Shown here: piece by piece, positions 41,656 through 51,358 of the stretch | How the letters are laid out: each line of letters opens with the position of its first letter | Position numbering within the stretch: the first letter of the stretch is position 1 | Origin: Marinomonas polaris DSM 16579 | GTDB lineage: Bacteria; Pseudomonadota; Gammaproteobacteria; Pseudomonadales; Marinomonadaceae | DNA length: 64,000 bases | Reading direction: 5' to 3' | NCBI RefSeq assembly: GCF_900129155.1 | Contig: NZ_FQVF01000009.1 | Coordinates: forward strand, 62,001 to 126,000 | Notes under the pieces: generated by a model | Databases searched by the model: none | The model's input: the letters and a program-made list of their open reading frames with translations, nothing else | Told to the model about the DNA's origin: nothing | Translations under genes and position numbers: made by a program

Positions 41656-42300
41656 ATGATTAAACTTTATAGCTATTTTAGAAGTTCAGCTGCATATAGG
41701 GTGCGTATCGCTTTAAACCTTAAAGCGCTGTCATATGAGTACATCCCCGTTCATCTGTTAAATAATGGAGGGGAGCAACATACCGCTGATTATGAATCTA
41801 TAAACCCAATAAAGCTGGTACCTGCTCTAGTTGATGGAGAACAAACTATTACTCAATCACTGGCCATAATTGAGTATCTTGAAGAAGCCTACCCTAATAC
41901 AACATCGCTTATGCCTGACGATGTCAATTTGCGAGCTAATATTCGTGCTTTTAGCCAAATCATTGCATGTGATATTCATCCTGTAAATAATTTAAGAGTT
42001 ATTCAATACTTAAATAATAAATTAGATGTCGATGAGACACATCGTAATGATTGGTATAAGCATTGGATTACAGTTGGTTTTGATGCATTGGAAAAGGTTT
42101 TAGCCAAACAACCTGGAAAATTCTGTTTTGGTGAAGCTCCAACCATGGCGGATTGTTGTCTAGTTCCTCAAATTTATAATGCCAGACGTTTTGAGATTAG
42201 CCTTGATAATTACCCAAATATTCTTTCGGTTTATTCATCTTGTAAAGAGCACCCAGCATTTATTCAGGCCGAACCAGAAAAACAACCCGATATGGCTTAA
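41656..42300 (+). CDS. maiA: Maleylacetoacetate isomerase (zeta-class GST)
   Basis: 214 residues from ATG 41656. YSYFRSSAAYRVRIALNLK holds the SSCSWRVR-type glutathione motif (here SSAAYRVR, as in many bacterial members); QSLAIIEYLEE and the CDIHPVNNLRV segment are typical of the family. Converts maleylacetoacetate to fumarylacetoacetate. Lies ten bases after fahA. Confidence 0.93.
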   Translation: MIKLYSYFRSSAAYRVRIALNLKALSYEYIPVHLLNNGGEQHTADYESINPIKLVPALVDGEQTITQSLAIIEYLEEAYPNTTSLMPDDVNLRANIRAFSQIIACDIHPVNNLRVIQYLNNKLDVDETHRNDWYKHWITVGFDALEKVLAKQPGKFCFGEAPTMADCCLVPQIYNARRFEISLDNYPNILSVYSSCKEHPAFIQAEPEKQPDMA

Positions 42301-42317
42301 TATTAGAGGAAACTGTT

Positions 42318-42878
42318 ATGACATTTAAAATAGAGCAAATTCACCATGTTGCATATCGTTGCAATGATGCAAAAGAAACGGTGGAGTGGTACACGAAAAA
42401 TCTTAATATGGATTTCATTTTAGCCTTTGCTGAGAACCAAGTGCCTTCAACCAAAGAGCCAGACCCTTATATGCATATTTTTCTGGATGCTGGTAACGAC
42501 AATGTATTAGCATTTTTTGAACTTCCCACCCAGCCTAAAATGGGGCGCGATGAAAATACTCCAACATGGGTTCAGCATATCGCTCTTCGCGTCCAAGATC
42601 GCGACACGCTTTTAGCTGCAAAAAAACAACTTGAAGAAAATGATGTTGATGTACTAGGTATTACAAATCATGGTGTATTTCATTCGATTTATTTCTTTGA
42701 TCCAAATGGACATCGAATTGAACTGACATACGACGATATAACAGCTAAAGCTAAAATAGCTCAAATTACAGAAGAAATAAAATACGAAATGCTTGATGAG
42801 TGGACGAAAGCCAAACGTGCTCCCAAGCATACGGCTTTTCTTCATGCAGAAGAGTTCGAGGCTAAAAAAGACAATTAA
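42318..42878 (+). CDS. VOC-superfamily protein, possible ring-cleavage enzyme
   Basis: 186 residues. IHHVAYRCNDAKETVEWYT near 7-25, WVQHIALRV near 75, and HSIYFFDPNGHRIELTY near 116-132: His, His and Glu at the metal positions of vicinal-oxygen-chelate enzymes, which include extradiol dioxygenases and glyoxalases. It lies in the fahA-maiA operon where a homogentisate- or gentisate-type dioxygenase is expected. A C-terminal helical extension of about 50 residues is present. Confidence 0.8.
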   Translation: MTFKIEQIHHVAYRCNDAKETVEWYTKNLNMDFILAFAENQVPSTKEPDPYMHIFLDAGNDNVLAFFELPTQPKMGRDENTPTWVQHIALRVQDRDTLLAAKKQLEENDVDVLGITNHGVFHSIYFFDPNGHRIELTYDDITAKAKIAQITEEIKYEMLDEWTKAKRAPKHTAFLHAEEFEAKKDN

Positions 42879-43048
42879 ATTATTCTCATTAATTTTTCAA
42901 TTAGTACGAAAAGTTAAACGTTATAAAAAGAGGTATTAAGGAACATTAGCGGCATTATCCAAGTATAAATTAGAAAAAATATTTCCTGCTATTGCTTAGT
43001 AGTAGAAATAATAAAAACAAAAATTAAAATTTAATTGAGGAAATAGAT

Positions 43049-44095
43049 ATGTTTAAAACTATGCGCTCTATATTATTAGCCGGTACTGTGGTAGCAGGAA
43101 TTAATACACCTGTTTCAGCACAGACAGTACTAAATGTAAGCACTTGGTTACCCCCTACGCATGTACAAAATTCTGTAGTGTGGCCAACTTGGGGGAAGTG
43201 GGTTGAAGAAGCCACAGAAGGGCGAGTTACAGTTAATATTGAGAACAGCTCTAATAACCCAGCCCAACTATTTGAAGTTGTTGAAGACAGTGTTGCTGAT
43301 GCGTCTTTTAGTTTTAATGGTTTTGTTCCTGGTCGCTTTGAGTTAGAGCAAATTGTCGAGCTTCCTGGGCTTGGAGCTAATGCAGAAGCGGCTTCTTTGG
43401 CTTACTGGCGAACTTATAAAAAATACCTACAAGCGGCAAATGAATTTGATGGACTTGAGGTTATTGGCTTATTTACTCATGGACCTGGCGTTATGCATAC
43501 TCGCTTTCCTGTAAATAGCTTAGATGACCTAAAAGGCAAAAAAATCCGTATTGGAGGAGGAGTTCAAGCAGAAATTGGTAAACGACTTGGTGTAATTCCT
43601 GTCGCGGCGCCTGGAAATAAAGTCTATGAGCTTTTGCAAACAGGGGTAGTTGATGGTGCATTTATGCCTATGGTTGAACAACAAGGTATGCGTTTAGTTG
43701 AAGTTGCTCCTTATGTAACTGTGCTACCTACAGGCATGTACATGGGAGCGTTTTCTATGTTTATTAGTCCTGATTTTATGGACTCCATAGGTAAAAAGGA
43801 TGCCGAAGCAATTCGCAGTGTATCAGGTGAACGCTTATCTTTAATGGCAGGAGCTGCTTGGGATAAAGCTGATATTGATGCGAAAAAGTTTTCTGAGGAA
43901 AATGGAGGTCAAGTTAATTTACTAAGTTATGGCAATCAAATGTCATTAGATTATCTAAAAATTACGGATGGTATTGATCAAAGCTGGTTAGATGCTGTAA
44001 AAGGCAAGAAAGTTGATGCGCAAGCTGCATTAGATTTCCTACGAATAGAAGCTCAAATGTACACAGCTAAACAAAAAGATACTGGAGCTAATTAA
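43049..44095 (+). CDS. dctP: TRAP transporter substrate-binding protein DctP
   Basis: 348 residues with a signal peptide ending about INTPVSAQT (residue 25). WLPPTHVQNSVVWPTWGKWV, LKGKKIRIGGGVQAEIGK and ELLQTGVVDGAFMPM fit the DctP family. Only ~26% similar by eye to the other DctP of the window. With fahA/maiA downstream enzymes, an aromatic acid ligand is likely but unproven. Confidence 0.9.
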   Translation: MFKTMRSILLAGTVVAGINTPVSAQTVLNVSTWLPPTHVQNSVVWPTWGKWVEEATEGRVTVNIENSSNNPAQLFEVVEDSVADASFSFNGFVPGRFELEQIVELPGLGANAEAASLAYWRTYKKYLQAANEFDGLEVIGLFTHGPGVMHTRFPVNSLDDLKGKKIRIGGGVQAEIGKRLGVIPVAAPGNKVYELLQTGVVDGAFMPMVEQQGMRLVEVAPYVTVLPTGMYMGAFSMFISPDFMDSIGKKDAEAIRSVSGERLSLMAGAAWDKADIDAKKFSEENGGQVNLLSYGNQMSLDYLKITDGIDQSWLDAVKGKKVDAQAALDFLRIEAQMYTAKQKDTGAN

Positions 44096-44622
44096 TGTCT
44101 TTTATCTCATGGTTGAATGCAAACTATGAGGAGAGAGGGCCAATGAAATGGTTGGCCTTCTTCTTTGAGCTAATAGCGGCAGCCACTCTATTTGCTCTTA
44201 TGATCCTCACATGTGTTGATGTTGTTGGTCGTTATTTTCTTAATCATCCTTTAATCGGAGCTACAGAATTAACTGAGATTGGCTTAGCTATTGTTATTTT
44301 CTCAGTGATGCCTGTTGTGACATGGCGTGGTTCGCATATTGTGGTCGATTTAATTGATGCATTTATAAAAAATACTTATTTACGGGTGTTGGCATTAGTT
44401 TCATCTGTCGTTATTTCATCTTCATTGTACTTTATATCTTTTAGAATATGGGATGTTGGATCTCGTATGTTAAGACGTAATATTACTACTGAGTTTTTAC
44501 ATATTGAAACTGGACTTATTGTTCAATATATTGCGGTATTAAGTTTTGTTACCGGAATAAGTGCTCTCCTTTATTTTTTATTATCAGTCTTTACACAACC
44601 AAATTCAGGAGAAGAGAAATGA
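44095..44622 (+). CDS. dctQ: TRAP transporter small permease DctQ
   Basis: 175 residues, four helices. VDVVGRYFLNHPLIGATELTE contains the usual DctQ glutamate. Its start overlaps the dctP stop (TAATG), and it overlaps dctM by four bases. Confidence 0.9.
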   Translation: MSFISWLNANYEERGPMKWLAFFFELIAAATLFALMILTCVDVVGRYFLNHPLIGATELTEIGLAIVIFSVMPVVTWRGSHIVVDLIDAFIKNTYLRVLALVSSVVISSSLYFISFRIWDVGSRMLRRNITTEFLHIETGLIVQYIAVLSFVTGISALLYFLLSVFTQPNSGEEK

Positions 44623-45947
44623 CTTTGATCCTAACAAGTTTTGCAGTTCTTTTAATAATGATAATGTTATTAAGGATTCCAATTGCATTTGCAATGGGCG
44701 TAGTTGGTTTCTTTGGCTTTGCAATTTTGAGCGGTCTAACTTGGGGGGATATAGGGAATTTTAGGTGGAGTATCCCACTTTCAATGGCTTCCAATCGTAT
44801 TGTTGATACAGCGCAAGATTATGGTCTTTCAATAATTCCCCTATTTATTCTAATGGGGAATTTGATAACAAGGTCTGGCCTTTCAAAACAACTATACGCT
44901 GCTTCATATGCATTTCTTTGTCATAAAAAAGGTGGTTTAGCGATGGCGACTATCGCAGCCTGTGGTGGTTTTTCTGCTGTTAGCGGTTCTAGTCTTGCTA
45001 CTGCGGCAACCATGGCAAAAGTAGCGATGCCACCAATGCGAAAATATGGCTATAGTGATGCTTTAGCAACAGCTTCTATTGCCTCTGGTGGCACATTAGG
45101 TATTTTAATACCGCCAAGTGTAATGTTGATTGTGTATGGGTTATTAACTCAAACGAGTATTCGAGAACTATTTGCAGCTGGGCTTATACCAGGCATATTA
45201 GGAATCTTTCTATATCTTGGGGCCGTTAAATATGTTGTTTGGCGTGATCCAAGTGCAGGCCCTTCTGCTGAAGCAATGAGCTGGGCTGAAAGGCTGCATG
45301 CCCTAAAGGGAGTGCGGGATATCTTGGGGCTATTTATTCTGGTGATGGGCGGTATCTATTTAGGTATATTTACACCGACAGAAGCCGCAGGTATTGGTGC
45401 TGGAGGAGCATTGGTTATTGCATTATTACGTCGAAGCTTGAGTTTATCATCCCTGTTCAAAACACTAGCGGATAGCGCTCGAACATCAGCGACATTATTC
45501 GTGATTATTATCGGTGCATTGATATTTTCTGATTTTATTAACCGTGCTGGGTTGCCTGGAATGATGGTGGATTTTGTTGTGTCACTAGATGTTGCTCCCA
45601 TTTTGGTGATCTTCGTTATTTTAATGATTTACATTATTTTAGGTATGGTCTTAGAGAGTTTTTCCATGCTCCTCCTTACCATTCCTGTATTTTTTCCTAT
45701 AGTTTCCGAGCTAGGTTATAGTTTAGTTTGGTTTGGTATTGTTGCTGTTATTGTCGTTGAGATTAGCTTAATAACGCCGCCTGTCGGAATGAATGTCTTT
45801 GTGTTAAGTAGTATTATTAAGGATGTCAAAACAGGGACTATTTTTAGAGGTGTATTACCTTTTTGGACTGCGGATATAATTCGCTTACTTCTCGTTGTTT
45901 TTATCGTTCAAATTTCAACGTGGTTGCCAGATATGATTTACAAATAA
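44619..45947 (+). CDS. dctM: TRAP transporter large permease DctM
   Basis: 442 residues, about 12 helices. GFSAVSGSSLATAATMAKVA and IPPSVMLIVYGLLTQTSIRE are DctM signatures. Last gene of the aromatic block. Confidence 0.92.
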   Translation: MTLILTSFAVLLIMIMLLRIPIAFAMGVVGFFGFAILSGLTWGDIGNFRWSIPLSMASNRIVDTAQDYGLSIIPLFILMGNLITRSGLSKQLYAASYAFLCHKKGGLAMATIAACGGFSAVSGSSLATAATMAKVAMPPMRKYGYSDALATASIASGGTLGILIPPSVMLIVYGLLTQTSIRELFAAGLIPGILGIFLYLGAVKYVVWRDPSAGPSAEAMSWAERLHALKGVRDILGLFILVMGGIYLGIFTPTEAAGIGAGGALVIALLRRSLSLSSLFKTLADSARTSATLFVIIIGALIFSDFINRAGLPGMMVDFVVSLDVAPILVIFVILMIYIILGMVLESFSMLLLTIPVFFPIVSELGYSLVWFGIVAVIVVEISLITPPVGMNVFVLSSIIKDVKTGTIFRGVLPFWTADIIRLLLVVFIVQISTWLPDMIYK

Positions 45948-45985
45948 TATGCATCTTTATCTTTTTAAAAATGTGTTTGGGTTTT

Positions 45986-46027
45986 CATATAAAGCCAGTA
46001 AGTAAGAATTTATACTGGCTTTATATG
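45986..46027 (+). terminator. Terminator of second TRAP operon
   Basis: CATATAAAGCCAGTA and TACTGGCTTTATATG, perfect 15-bp arms, 12-base loop. The rest of 45948-46327 holds nothing recognisable. Confidence 0.75.
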
Positions 46028-46327
46028 GTGTGGATTGATTTTAATCAGATGTCTGTGGGTTAGGCTCTAGATTAAATAATTTAAGAAAAAAGTAGATCTT
46101 TGAATGTATTCCAAAGTGTCAGACGCGATTGAAATATGAATAGGAAGAGTTATTTTGAGGTAAACTTTACCTCCAATATTATGGGAATGTGCACATGTCG
46201 CTAAAAATACTCAGCCACTTATGGAAGTCACCGATACTTTAAAACTTAAATGTTTATCGCCTAATCTAAGTTACTTTCAGATTCAACAAAAACTAACTTT
46301 GTCTGCCACTTATAGGCTACCGCTTAA

Positions 46328-46519
46328 CTAGCCAAAATTCTTACGATTTCTGGCTTGCATGTGTTTGATGTCATGCTCAAAACGCTCTGGAGAGAAATCG
46401 ACAAGATCCTTTTCTTCGTAATGCTTAACAAACAACTCATAGTTGCACGTGTCATCTGCTTTCAGCATTTCCTTGAGGAATTTTTCCGCGATGGCTCTTT
46501 CATTTTTGAGTTCAGGCAT
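46328..46519 (-). pseudogene. 5' fragment of SnoaL-like gene, copy 2
   Basis: The first ~54 codons match copy 1 with only about three base changes in 175, then identity stops near 46346 and the frame ends RKNFG. The recent copy and the full copy at 38881 enclose the LysR-fahA-maiA-VOC-TRAP block in direct orientation. Confidence 0.85.
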
Positions 46520-46566
46520 AGTGATTTCCTTACATTTTGGAGTATGGCTAAGGTCAAATATTGTTA

Positions 46567-47130
46567 CTATGAATAACTTACCGAATATTTTATTTGAATG
46601 AAGTCATTTGGAAAGGTAATTGCTTCTGATTTTTCCAGTTTAATTTTGGCATTGATTTTACCGAAAAGAGGAAGGCCATCACCTAAAATAATGGGTGCTT
46701 TGGTAATGGTTATTTCATTTATGAGTTGATGGTTTAGGAAGGATGTAATTGTAGTGCCGCCATCGATATAAGCATGCTTGTAACCATCGCTTTCTAGTTG
46801 GTTCATAAGGTCGCGAATATCTCCTGAGTATATTTTAACTTTATCGCTTACATTCTCAGGTGCTACTTTTACAGAGTTACTAAGTACATAGATCTTAATA
46901 TCACCATAAGGCCATTGCTCGGGTTCTAGGTTAAAGCCAGATATTGTTTCCATGCACTTTCGCCCCATGATCATGCAATCGACTGATCCGATAAAATCAT
47001 TAAATCCCATATCAGGATTTTGACTCATATCCGCATCTTGGTCACCAGCTTCGCTTAACCAATCAACACTTCCGTTAGGAGTAGCTATGTAGCCATCAGC
47101 ACTGGTAGCGATATATACCGAACATTTCAT
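46567..47130 (-). CDS. RibD C-terminal/dihydrofolate reductase-like protein
   Basis: 187 residues. CSVYIATSADGYIATPNGSVDWL, NDFIGSVDCMIMGRKCMETI and HAYIDGGTTITSFL are features of the RibD_C reductase group (YyaP-like). NADPH-dependent reduction; substrate unknown. Confidence 0.87.
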   Translation of the reverse strand: MKCSVYIATSADGYIATPNGSVDWLSEAGDQDADMSQNPDMGFNDFIGSVDCMIMGRKCMETISGFNLEPEQWPYGDIKIYVLSNSVKVAPENVSDKVKIYSGDIRDLMNQLESDGYKHAYIDGGTTITSFLNHQLINEITITKAPIILGDGLPLFGKINAKIKLEKSEAITFPNDFIQIKYSVSYS

Positions 47131-47221
47131 TTAATTCAAACCTCGATCTTTCGAGTCCTTTTTATCTTTAGCGCAATGCTAATAAATAGATACGAATGTG
47201 TATTCGTATCTGACTCTCTAA

Positions 47222-47269
47222 AGTTGTAAGTTGTAAGTTGTAAGTTGTAAGTTGTAAGTTGTAAGTTGG
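47222..47269. repeat. 7-bp tandem repeat
   Basis: AGTTGTA repeated six times plus a partial unit. A likely slippage site; it lies upstream of the reductase gene (about 90 bases from its start) and after the MFS gene, so it could modulate the reductase promoter. Confidence 0.9.
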
Positions 47270-47354
47270 ATGTCACCTTTAATCACAAAATATGACGGCA
47301 ATCCACTTGTCTGTATGCAAAAGATTTTCTAAGCGTTTTAACCTATGATTCCTG

Positions 47355-48932
47355 CTAAATGGCTTCACTTCTGGCTTCAGGTGTCGAGCGATTAGGCAAA
47401 AATACTCCGATGAGCGCGGCTGCAGCGAGAGCGATAATGAATGAGACAAACATCGCATCGCTGGTGCCGCTCATGAAAGCCGCACGCGCTTGCTCGGTGA
47501 ACACTACACTTTGTATACCTAACTCTTGTGCGACCGACAGGGCAGCGGCTAAAGACGATTCCGCAGTGGTGCGTAAGGCTTCGGGCAGCACAGCGGGAGC
47601 TTTAGCAATATGGGTTGAGAAACCAGAAGATATCATCGAGCCCAGTACCGCGATGCCAAGTGCGCCGCCCAACTCCCTCGTGGTGTCATTGATAGCTGAC
47701 CCCATGCCTGAGCGATTTTTAGGGACGGCTGCCATCATCATATTTGTTGCTGGTGTCATCACAAAAGTCATCCCAATGGTGACCGTGCCCATCCCTACCA
47801 AGAATTGCCAATACTGCACTTCAACTGGCCATTGGGACATAAATAGGAAGCCCGCAGCAATAAGCATGAGCCCCGGCGCTACTGTCCACTTGGTGCCAAT
47901 ACGATCGACTATCTTGGGAACCATTGGACTGAGAACCATCATTGGTAGCATAACGGGAAAAAAGGCGATGGAGGACATGAAAGTGCCGTAACCCATGACC
48001 AATTGGAAAATCTGGCTCATCCCATAGAACGCACCCATCATCGCGAAGAAAGTCAGCGTCACTGCAAGTGCCGATAGACCGAATTCAGGACGCAGGAACA
48101 AACGCACATCAAGCAGTGGGCTGGACGAGCGTAACTGCTGCCAAACAAACCCGATTAATGAAATAGTGCCTAGCACCAAACCAGTTGTGACCCAAATGTT
48201 GCTAACGCCCATTGAAGGCGCTTCAATGATTGCGTAGACAATGCCGACGAGAGCCACAGTGATCAATGTGTCGCCAACCCAATCCACAGGATTTTTGAGC
48301 TCATCCCGAGTTTCAGGGACAAGTATATAGTTGAACACAAGAGAAAAGGCCGCGAGGATCGCGCCAAAGATAAATGTCGAGTGCCAGCTGAAGAACTCGA
48401 GAAGCGTTCCCGTAATGATGGATCCGAACATCATGCCGACACCTGAAACAGCCGACCAAATGGCAATGGCTCGTGCGCGCTCCACGGATGGAAAGACAAG
48501 GTTGACGATTGACAGCGTCGTTGGCATAACGAAGGCGCCACCGATCCCCATGACTAGCCGAGCCGCAATGAGCTCACTTCCGTTACGGGCGATAAAAGCA
48601 GCGTACAGAGATGCGAGAGCGAAGACGGCTAAACCAATCTGCATGGCCAACTTGCGACCATAGCGATCTGCAATGGCGCTCGCCACGAACAACAGAGCCG
48701 CGAAAATCAGCGTATAAGCTTCGATTGACCAAGTCATTTGCAACTGAGTCATATTAAGCGCGAGGGCGAGCTCTGGTAATGCGAGGTTGAGGCTCATGTT
48801 AGCGATCATTACCGTCATCAGAGACAGACACAACACAGCGAGAATGCGCCAGCGTCGGGTGAAAGTGTGCTCGGAAATTCCTTCAGAAAGGGCGTCTGCT
48901 AGCGTTGCTTGTAATGTTGCAGTATTGGTCAC
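47355..48932 (-). CDS. MFS drug exporter, DHA2 (14-helix) family
   Basis: 525 residues. ADRYGRKLAMQIGLAVFALA is MFS motif A; about 14 hydrophobic helices, MGIGGAFVMPTTLSIV (motif C region) near 125-150. Proton-coupled drug efflux in the inner membrane is the usual function. No regulator gene or outer-membrane partner adjacent. Confidence 0.88.
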   Translation of the reverse strand: MTNTATLQATLADALSEGISEHTFTRRWRILAVLCLSLMTVMIANMSLNLALPELALALNMTQLQMTWSIEAYTLIFAALLFVASAIADRYGRKLAMQIGLAVFALASLYAAFIARNGSELIAARLVMGIGGAFVMPTTLSIVNLVFPSVERARAIAIWSAVSGVGMMFGSIITGTLLEFFSWHSTFIFGAILAAFSLVFNYILVPETRDELKNPVDWVGDTLITVALVGIVYAIIEAPSMGVSNIWVTTGLVLGTISLIGFVWQQLRSSSPLLDVRLFLRPEFGLSALAVTLTFFAMMGAFYGMSQIFQLVMGYGTFMSSIAFFPVMLPMMVLSPMVPKIVDRIGTKWTVAPGLMLIAAGFLFMSQWPVEVQYWQFLVGMGTVTIGMTFVMTPATNMMMAAVPKNRSGMGSAINDTTRELGGALGIAVLGSMISSGFSTHIAKAPAVLPEALRTTAESSLAAALSVAQELGIQSVVFTEQARAAFMSGTSDAMFVSFIIALAAAALIGVFLPNRSTPEARSEAI

Positions 48933-49141
48933 GGTAATCCTTATCCTGATCTTTGATGGGCAAAATTCAAAATACTACATGGAACGCAAACTAACAACAG
49001 GATTACCTAGAGCTCTATTTTTGGAGGAAATCTGTGTTTTTGAGTAATGTAGAAGAACTGACTATTTTATTTTACTATGCGATCAAAGAGGGTATCTCCC
49101 CGCTCTGACGATAGATGCATATTATCCCAAATTTTGCTTCT

Positions 49142-49759
49142 TTAATCCTTATCAATATTCTTAATACCGAGAATGATAGCCGCAGCAATCAAAAGAGAGC
49201 CTGATATTTTATTAAAATATTGTCCAATATTTGATTGGAACTTCTTAGCAAAAAACGCAGCAGATTTGCCGTAAAAGCACAAGAACAAGCCATCTATAGC
49301 AAGATAGGTGGTGCTCAATGCGATAAACTGTGGCAGCAAAGGCTCTGACGCTGAGATAAATTGAGGGAACAGCGCAGCAAAGAAAATAATTGCCTTAGGA
49401 TTGGATGCTGACGTGATAAATCCTTGCCAATAGAGAGATCTCATAGAGCGAGGAGGAGATGTCTTTAAGTTAGATTGATTCAAAAAAATCAACCTTAAAC
49501 CTGAGTAGACAAGGTAGGCAACGCCAGCCCATTTAATTATTTCGAAAATCTGTCCTGAAGATTGAAGGCTCGCGGCTAAACCAATAGAGGCCGCGGTCAT
49601 TTGCAAAAAGTTAGCGGAAAGGTCACCACATGCGGTTGCGATTGATTTTTCAAACCCGCTGCCAATGCTGTTAGATAGCATAAGAATATGACTTGCTCCT
49701 GGTGGAAACATGAACGCCAATACTGTTCCAAAATACACTAGCCATACTTCAATGCTCAT
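49142..49759 (-). CDS. LysE/RhtB-family exporter
   Basis: 205 residues, about six helices. FPPGASHILMLSNSIGSGFE near 18-37 and SNPKAIIFFAALFPQFI near 115-131 are LysE motifs. Probably exports an amino acid or homoserine-like compound. Divergent from the AraC-type gene. Confidence 0.9.
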   Translation of the reverse strand: MSIEVWLVYFGTVLAFMFPPGASHILMLSNSIGSGFEKSIATACGDLSANFLQMTAASIGLAASLQSSGQIFEIIKWAGVAYLVYSGLRLIFLNQSNLKTSPPRSMRSLYWQGFITSASNPKAIIFFAALFPQFISASEPLLPQFIALSTTYLAIDGLFLCFYGKSAAFFAKKFQSNIGQYFNKISGSLLIAAAIILGIKNIDKD

Positions 49760-49863
49760 AAACCTTACCTGCTGATAACTTACTGGGTGAAGGTATATGC
49801 TATTTTAAATTTCAATGGCTTAATTTATCCTATATGACATAAAACATTGATAAGTTGCCAATC

Positions 49864-50628
49864 ATGAATGCAAACGAGCTCATTCAACATTTTTCTGATC
49901 ATCAAGTCACTTCCAAAATAATTAATATGCCAGCGAATACAGTAGAGGAATGGCACGCGCACCCATGGCATCAAGTGTTGTTTCCTATTTCTGGTTTGCT
50001 GCAATCTACTATTGAGGGTAAGAGTATTATCGTTCCGCATAATGGCATGCTCTTCATACCGGCTAACACAATTCACAAGTCAGTATCGGTAACGAAAACG
50101 CAGTTTTTAGCAGTGTATTTAAACCCAAAGAGCAGAGTTAATTATGGGGACGAACCAAAGTCTTGTTTATTAACGCCATTCTTGAAAGAGCTCATTGTGT
50201 TGTTGGTTGAGCAAGGTTTGGACAATCATACAGAGCAAATGACGACGAACTTGTTGAAGGTGTTGCGAGACCAAATCGCCATAGCAAAGAATTATGAAAT
50301 TCCCTTGCTCATTCCAAATGACAGAAGGTTGATGGCGATCTTCGTAGAATTGAACCAGCAACCAAATTTGGCGTTAACTCTTGCAGAGTGGGCAGTGAAA
50401 GTCGGCGCATCACCACGAACGCTGACTAGGCTTTGCGCAAAAGAATTTAACCAGTCATTTGCAATGTGGCGGCAAAACATCAGACTGGTTTTATCGCTAC
50501 AGTTACTTGAAAAAAGCATGTCCATTCAAAACATCGCCTTGGATTTAGGCTATCAATCTGATTCTGCCTACATCTATGCCTTTAAAGGATTGTTTGCCCA
50601 AACGCCCAGCCAATATCGTAAGCGGTAA
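49864..50628 (+). CDS. AraC-family regulator with cupin domain
   Basis: 254 residues from ATG 49864. N-terminal cupin (EEWHAHPWHQVLFPISG), C-terminal HTH (VGASPRTLTRLCAKEFN, IALDLGYQSDSAYIYAFKGL, TPSQYRKR). Probably controls the divergent LysE-type exporter gene, 104 bases away. Confidence 0.88.
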   Translation: MNANELIQHFSDHQVTSKIINMPANTVEEWHAHPWHQVLFPISGLLQSTIEGKSIIVPHNGMLFIPANTIHKSVSVTKTQFLAVYLNPKSRVNYGDEPKSCLLTPFLKELIVLLVEQGLDNHTEQMTTNLLKVLRDQIAIAKNYEIPLLIPNDRRLMAIFVELNQQPNLALTLAEWAVKVGASPRTLTRLCAKEFNQSFAMWRQNIRLVLSLQLLEKSMSIQNIALDLGYQSDSAYIYAFKGLFAQTPSQYRKR

Positions 50629-50670
50629 TTATTGGTTTAGACTATTTTATTTTTTGAGAGGGTTGCTAAT

Positions 50671-50765
50671 TTCCCAACTCCAAACATTCCCCTTCCATTG
50701 CCTTAGCATCCTCAGAATCGTGTGTAACTAGCAGCGCAGGTATGTTCGCTTGGCGTATTTCTTAT
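50671..50765 (-). pseudogene. Diverged copy of ynjD 3' end
   Basis: TTCCAAACATTCCCCTTCCAT-type sequence (CCAAACATTCCCCTTCCATT at 50680) matches the end of the ABC ATPase gene (54713-54805) at roughly 89% over 92 bases, then stops near GCGTATTTC. No start or ATPase motifs. It lies on the far side of a ~4-kb block holding the GNAT/DUF1778 pair. Confidence 0.85.
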
Positions 50766-50786
50766 ACTTCTTAATAAATAAAGAGG

Positions 50787-51329
50787 CTAGTGAGAAAACA
50801 ACTGTTCAATAGTTTTCATCGGCAAAAATAGACGAACTCGACCATTGTGCTCACATAGAAATGTAAAACCATATTTTTTATAAAAATGTTGAGCTGATTC
50901 TGTTAGGCAGTCAACAATCACGGCGTAGGCTTTCATGTGTTGGTTGACTCGCCATAAATATTCTAGCGCTTTTATCAGGCTTATTTTACCAAGCCCATTG
51001 CCGTGGAATTCTTTGTGAACCGCTAACTGAGCCAGTAAAAATACTGGAATAGGGTAATGAGGCAGCTTTTTAGCGAGGTTTTCGGGTAAGGTTTCCCTGC
51101 TTATAGCGCTGGCAGCAACGCTGTAAAATGAACAAATAGGGTATTTATGATTAAGCAGAGGCTGTGTTGCAGGTAAAACCATCGTTCGGCTAATACCTGC
51201 TTGCATGTGCTTTGCTGCTTGAGTTTTGATAAATGTATTTAGTTCATCTTCACCGCAATCAAAAGAGTCGCGATCATGAAGAGATTTTTTTAGTTCTTCA
51301 AATTCCTTTTTCCAGCTCATTGTTTTCAA
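50787..51329 (-). CDS. GNAT acetyltransferase toxin
   Basis: 180 residues. FDCGEDELNTFIKTQAAKH, LAQLAVHKEFHGNGLGKI (acetyl-CoA loop HGNGLG) and FYKKYGF are typical of toxins of the DUF1778/RHH-GNAT systems. Presumably acetylates charged tRNA. It follows the antitoxin gene by 29 bases. Confidence 0.83.
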   Translation of the reverse strand: MKTMSWKKEFEELKKSLHDRDSFDCGEDELNTFIKTQAAKHMQAGISRTMVLPATQPLLNHKYPICSFYSVAASAISRETLPENLAKKLPHYPIPVFLLAQLAVHKEFHGNGLGKISLIKALEYLWRVNQHMKAYAVIVDCLTESAQHFYKKYGFTFLCEHNGRVRLFLPMKTIEQLFSH

Positions 51330-51358
51330 CCTATTATTGCTAGTTAATTGCCTCCGAC

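Noticed and set aside
35108..45947. The two TRAP operons as duplicates of one another
   Set aside because: The DctP proteins are only distantly similar and the associated enzymes differ, so they are separate systems.
47359..48663. Long plus-strand ORFs across the MFS gene
   Set aside because: Shadows of the minus-strand MFS transporter; Met/Ala/Ile-rich without motifs.
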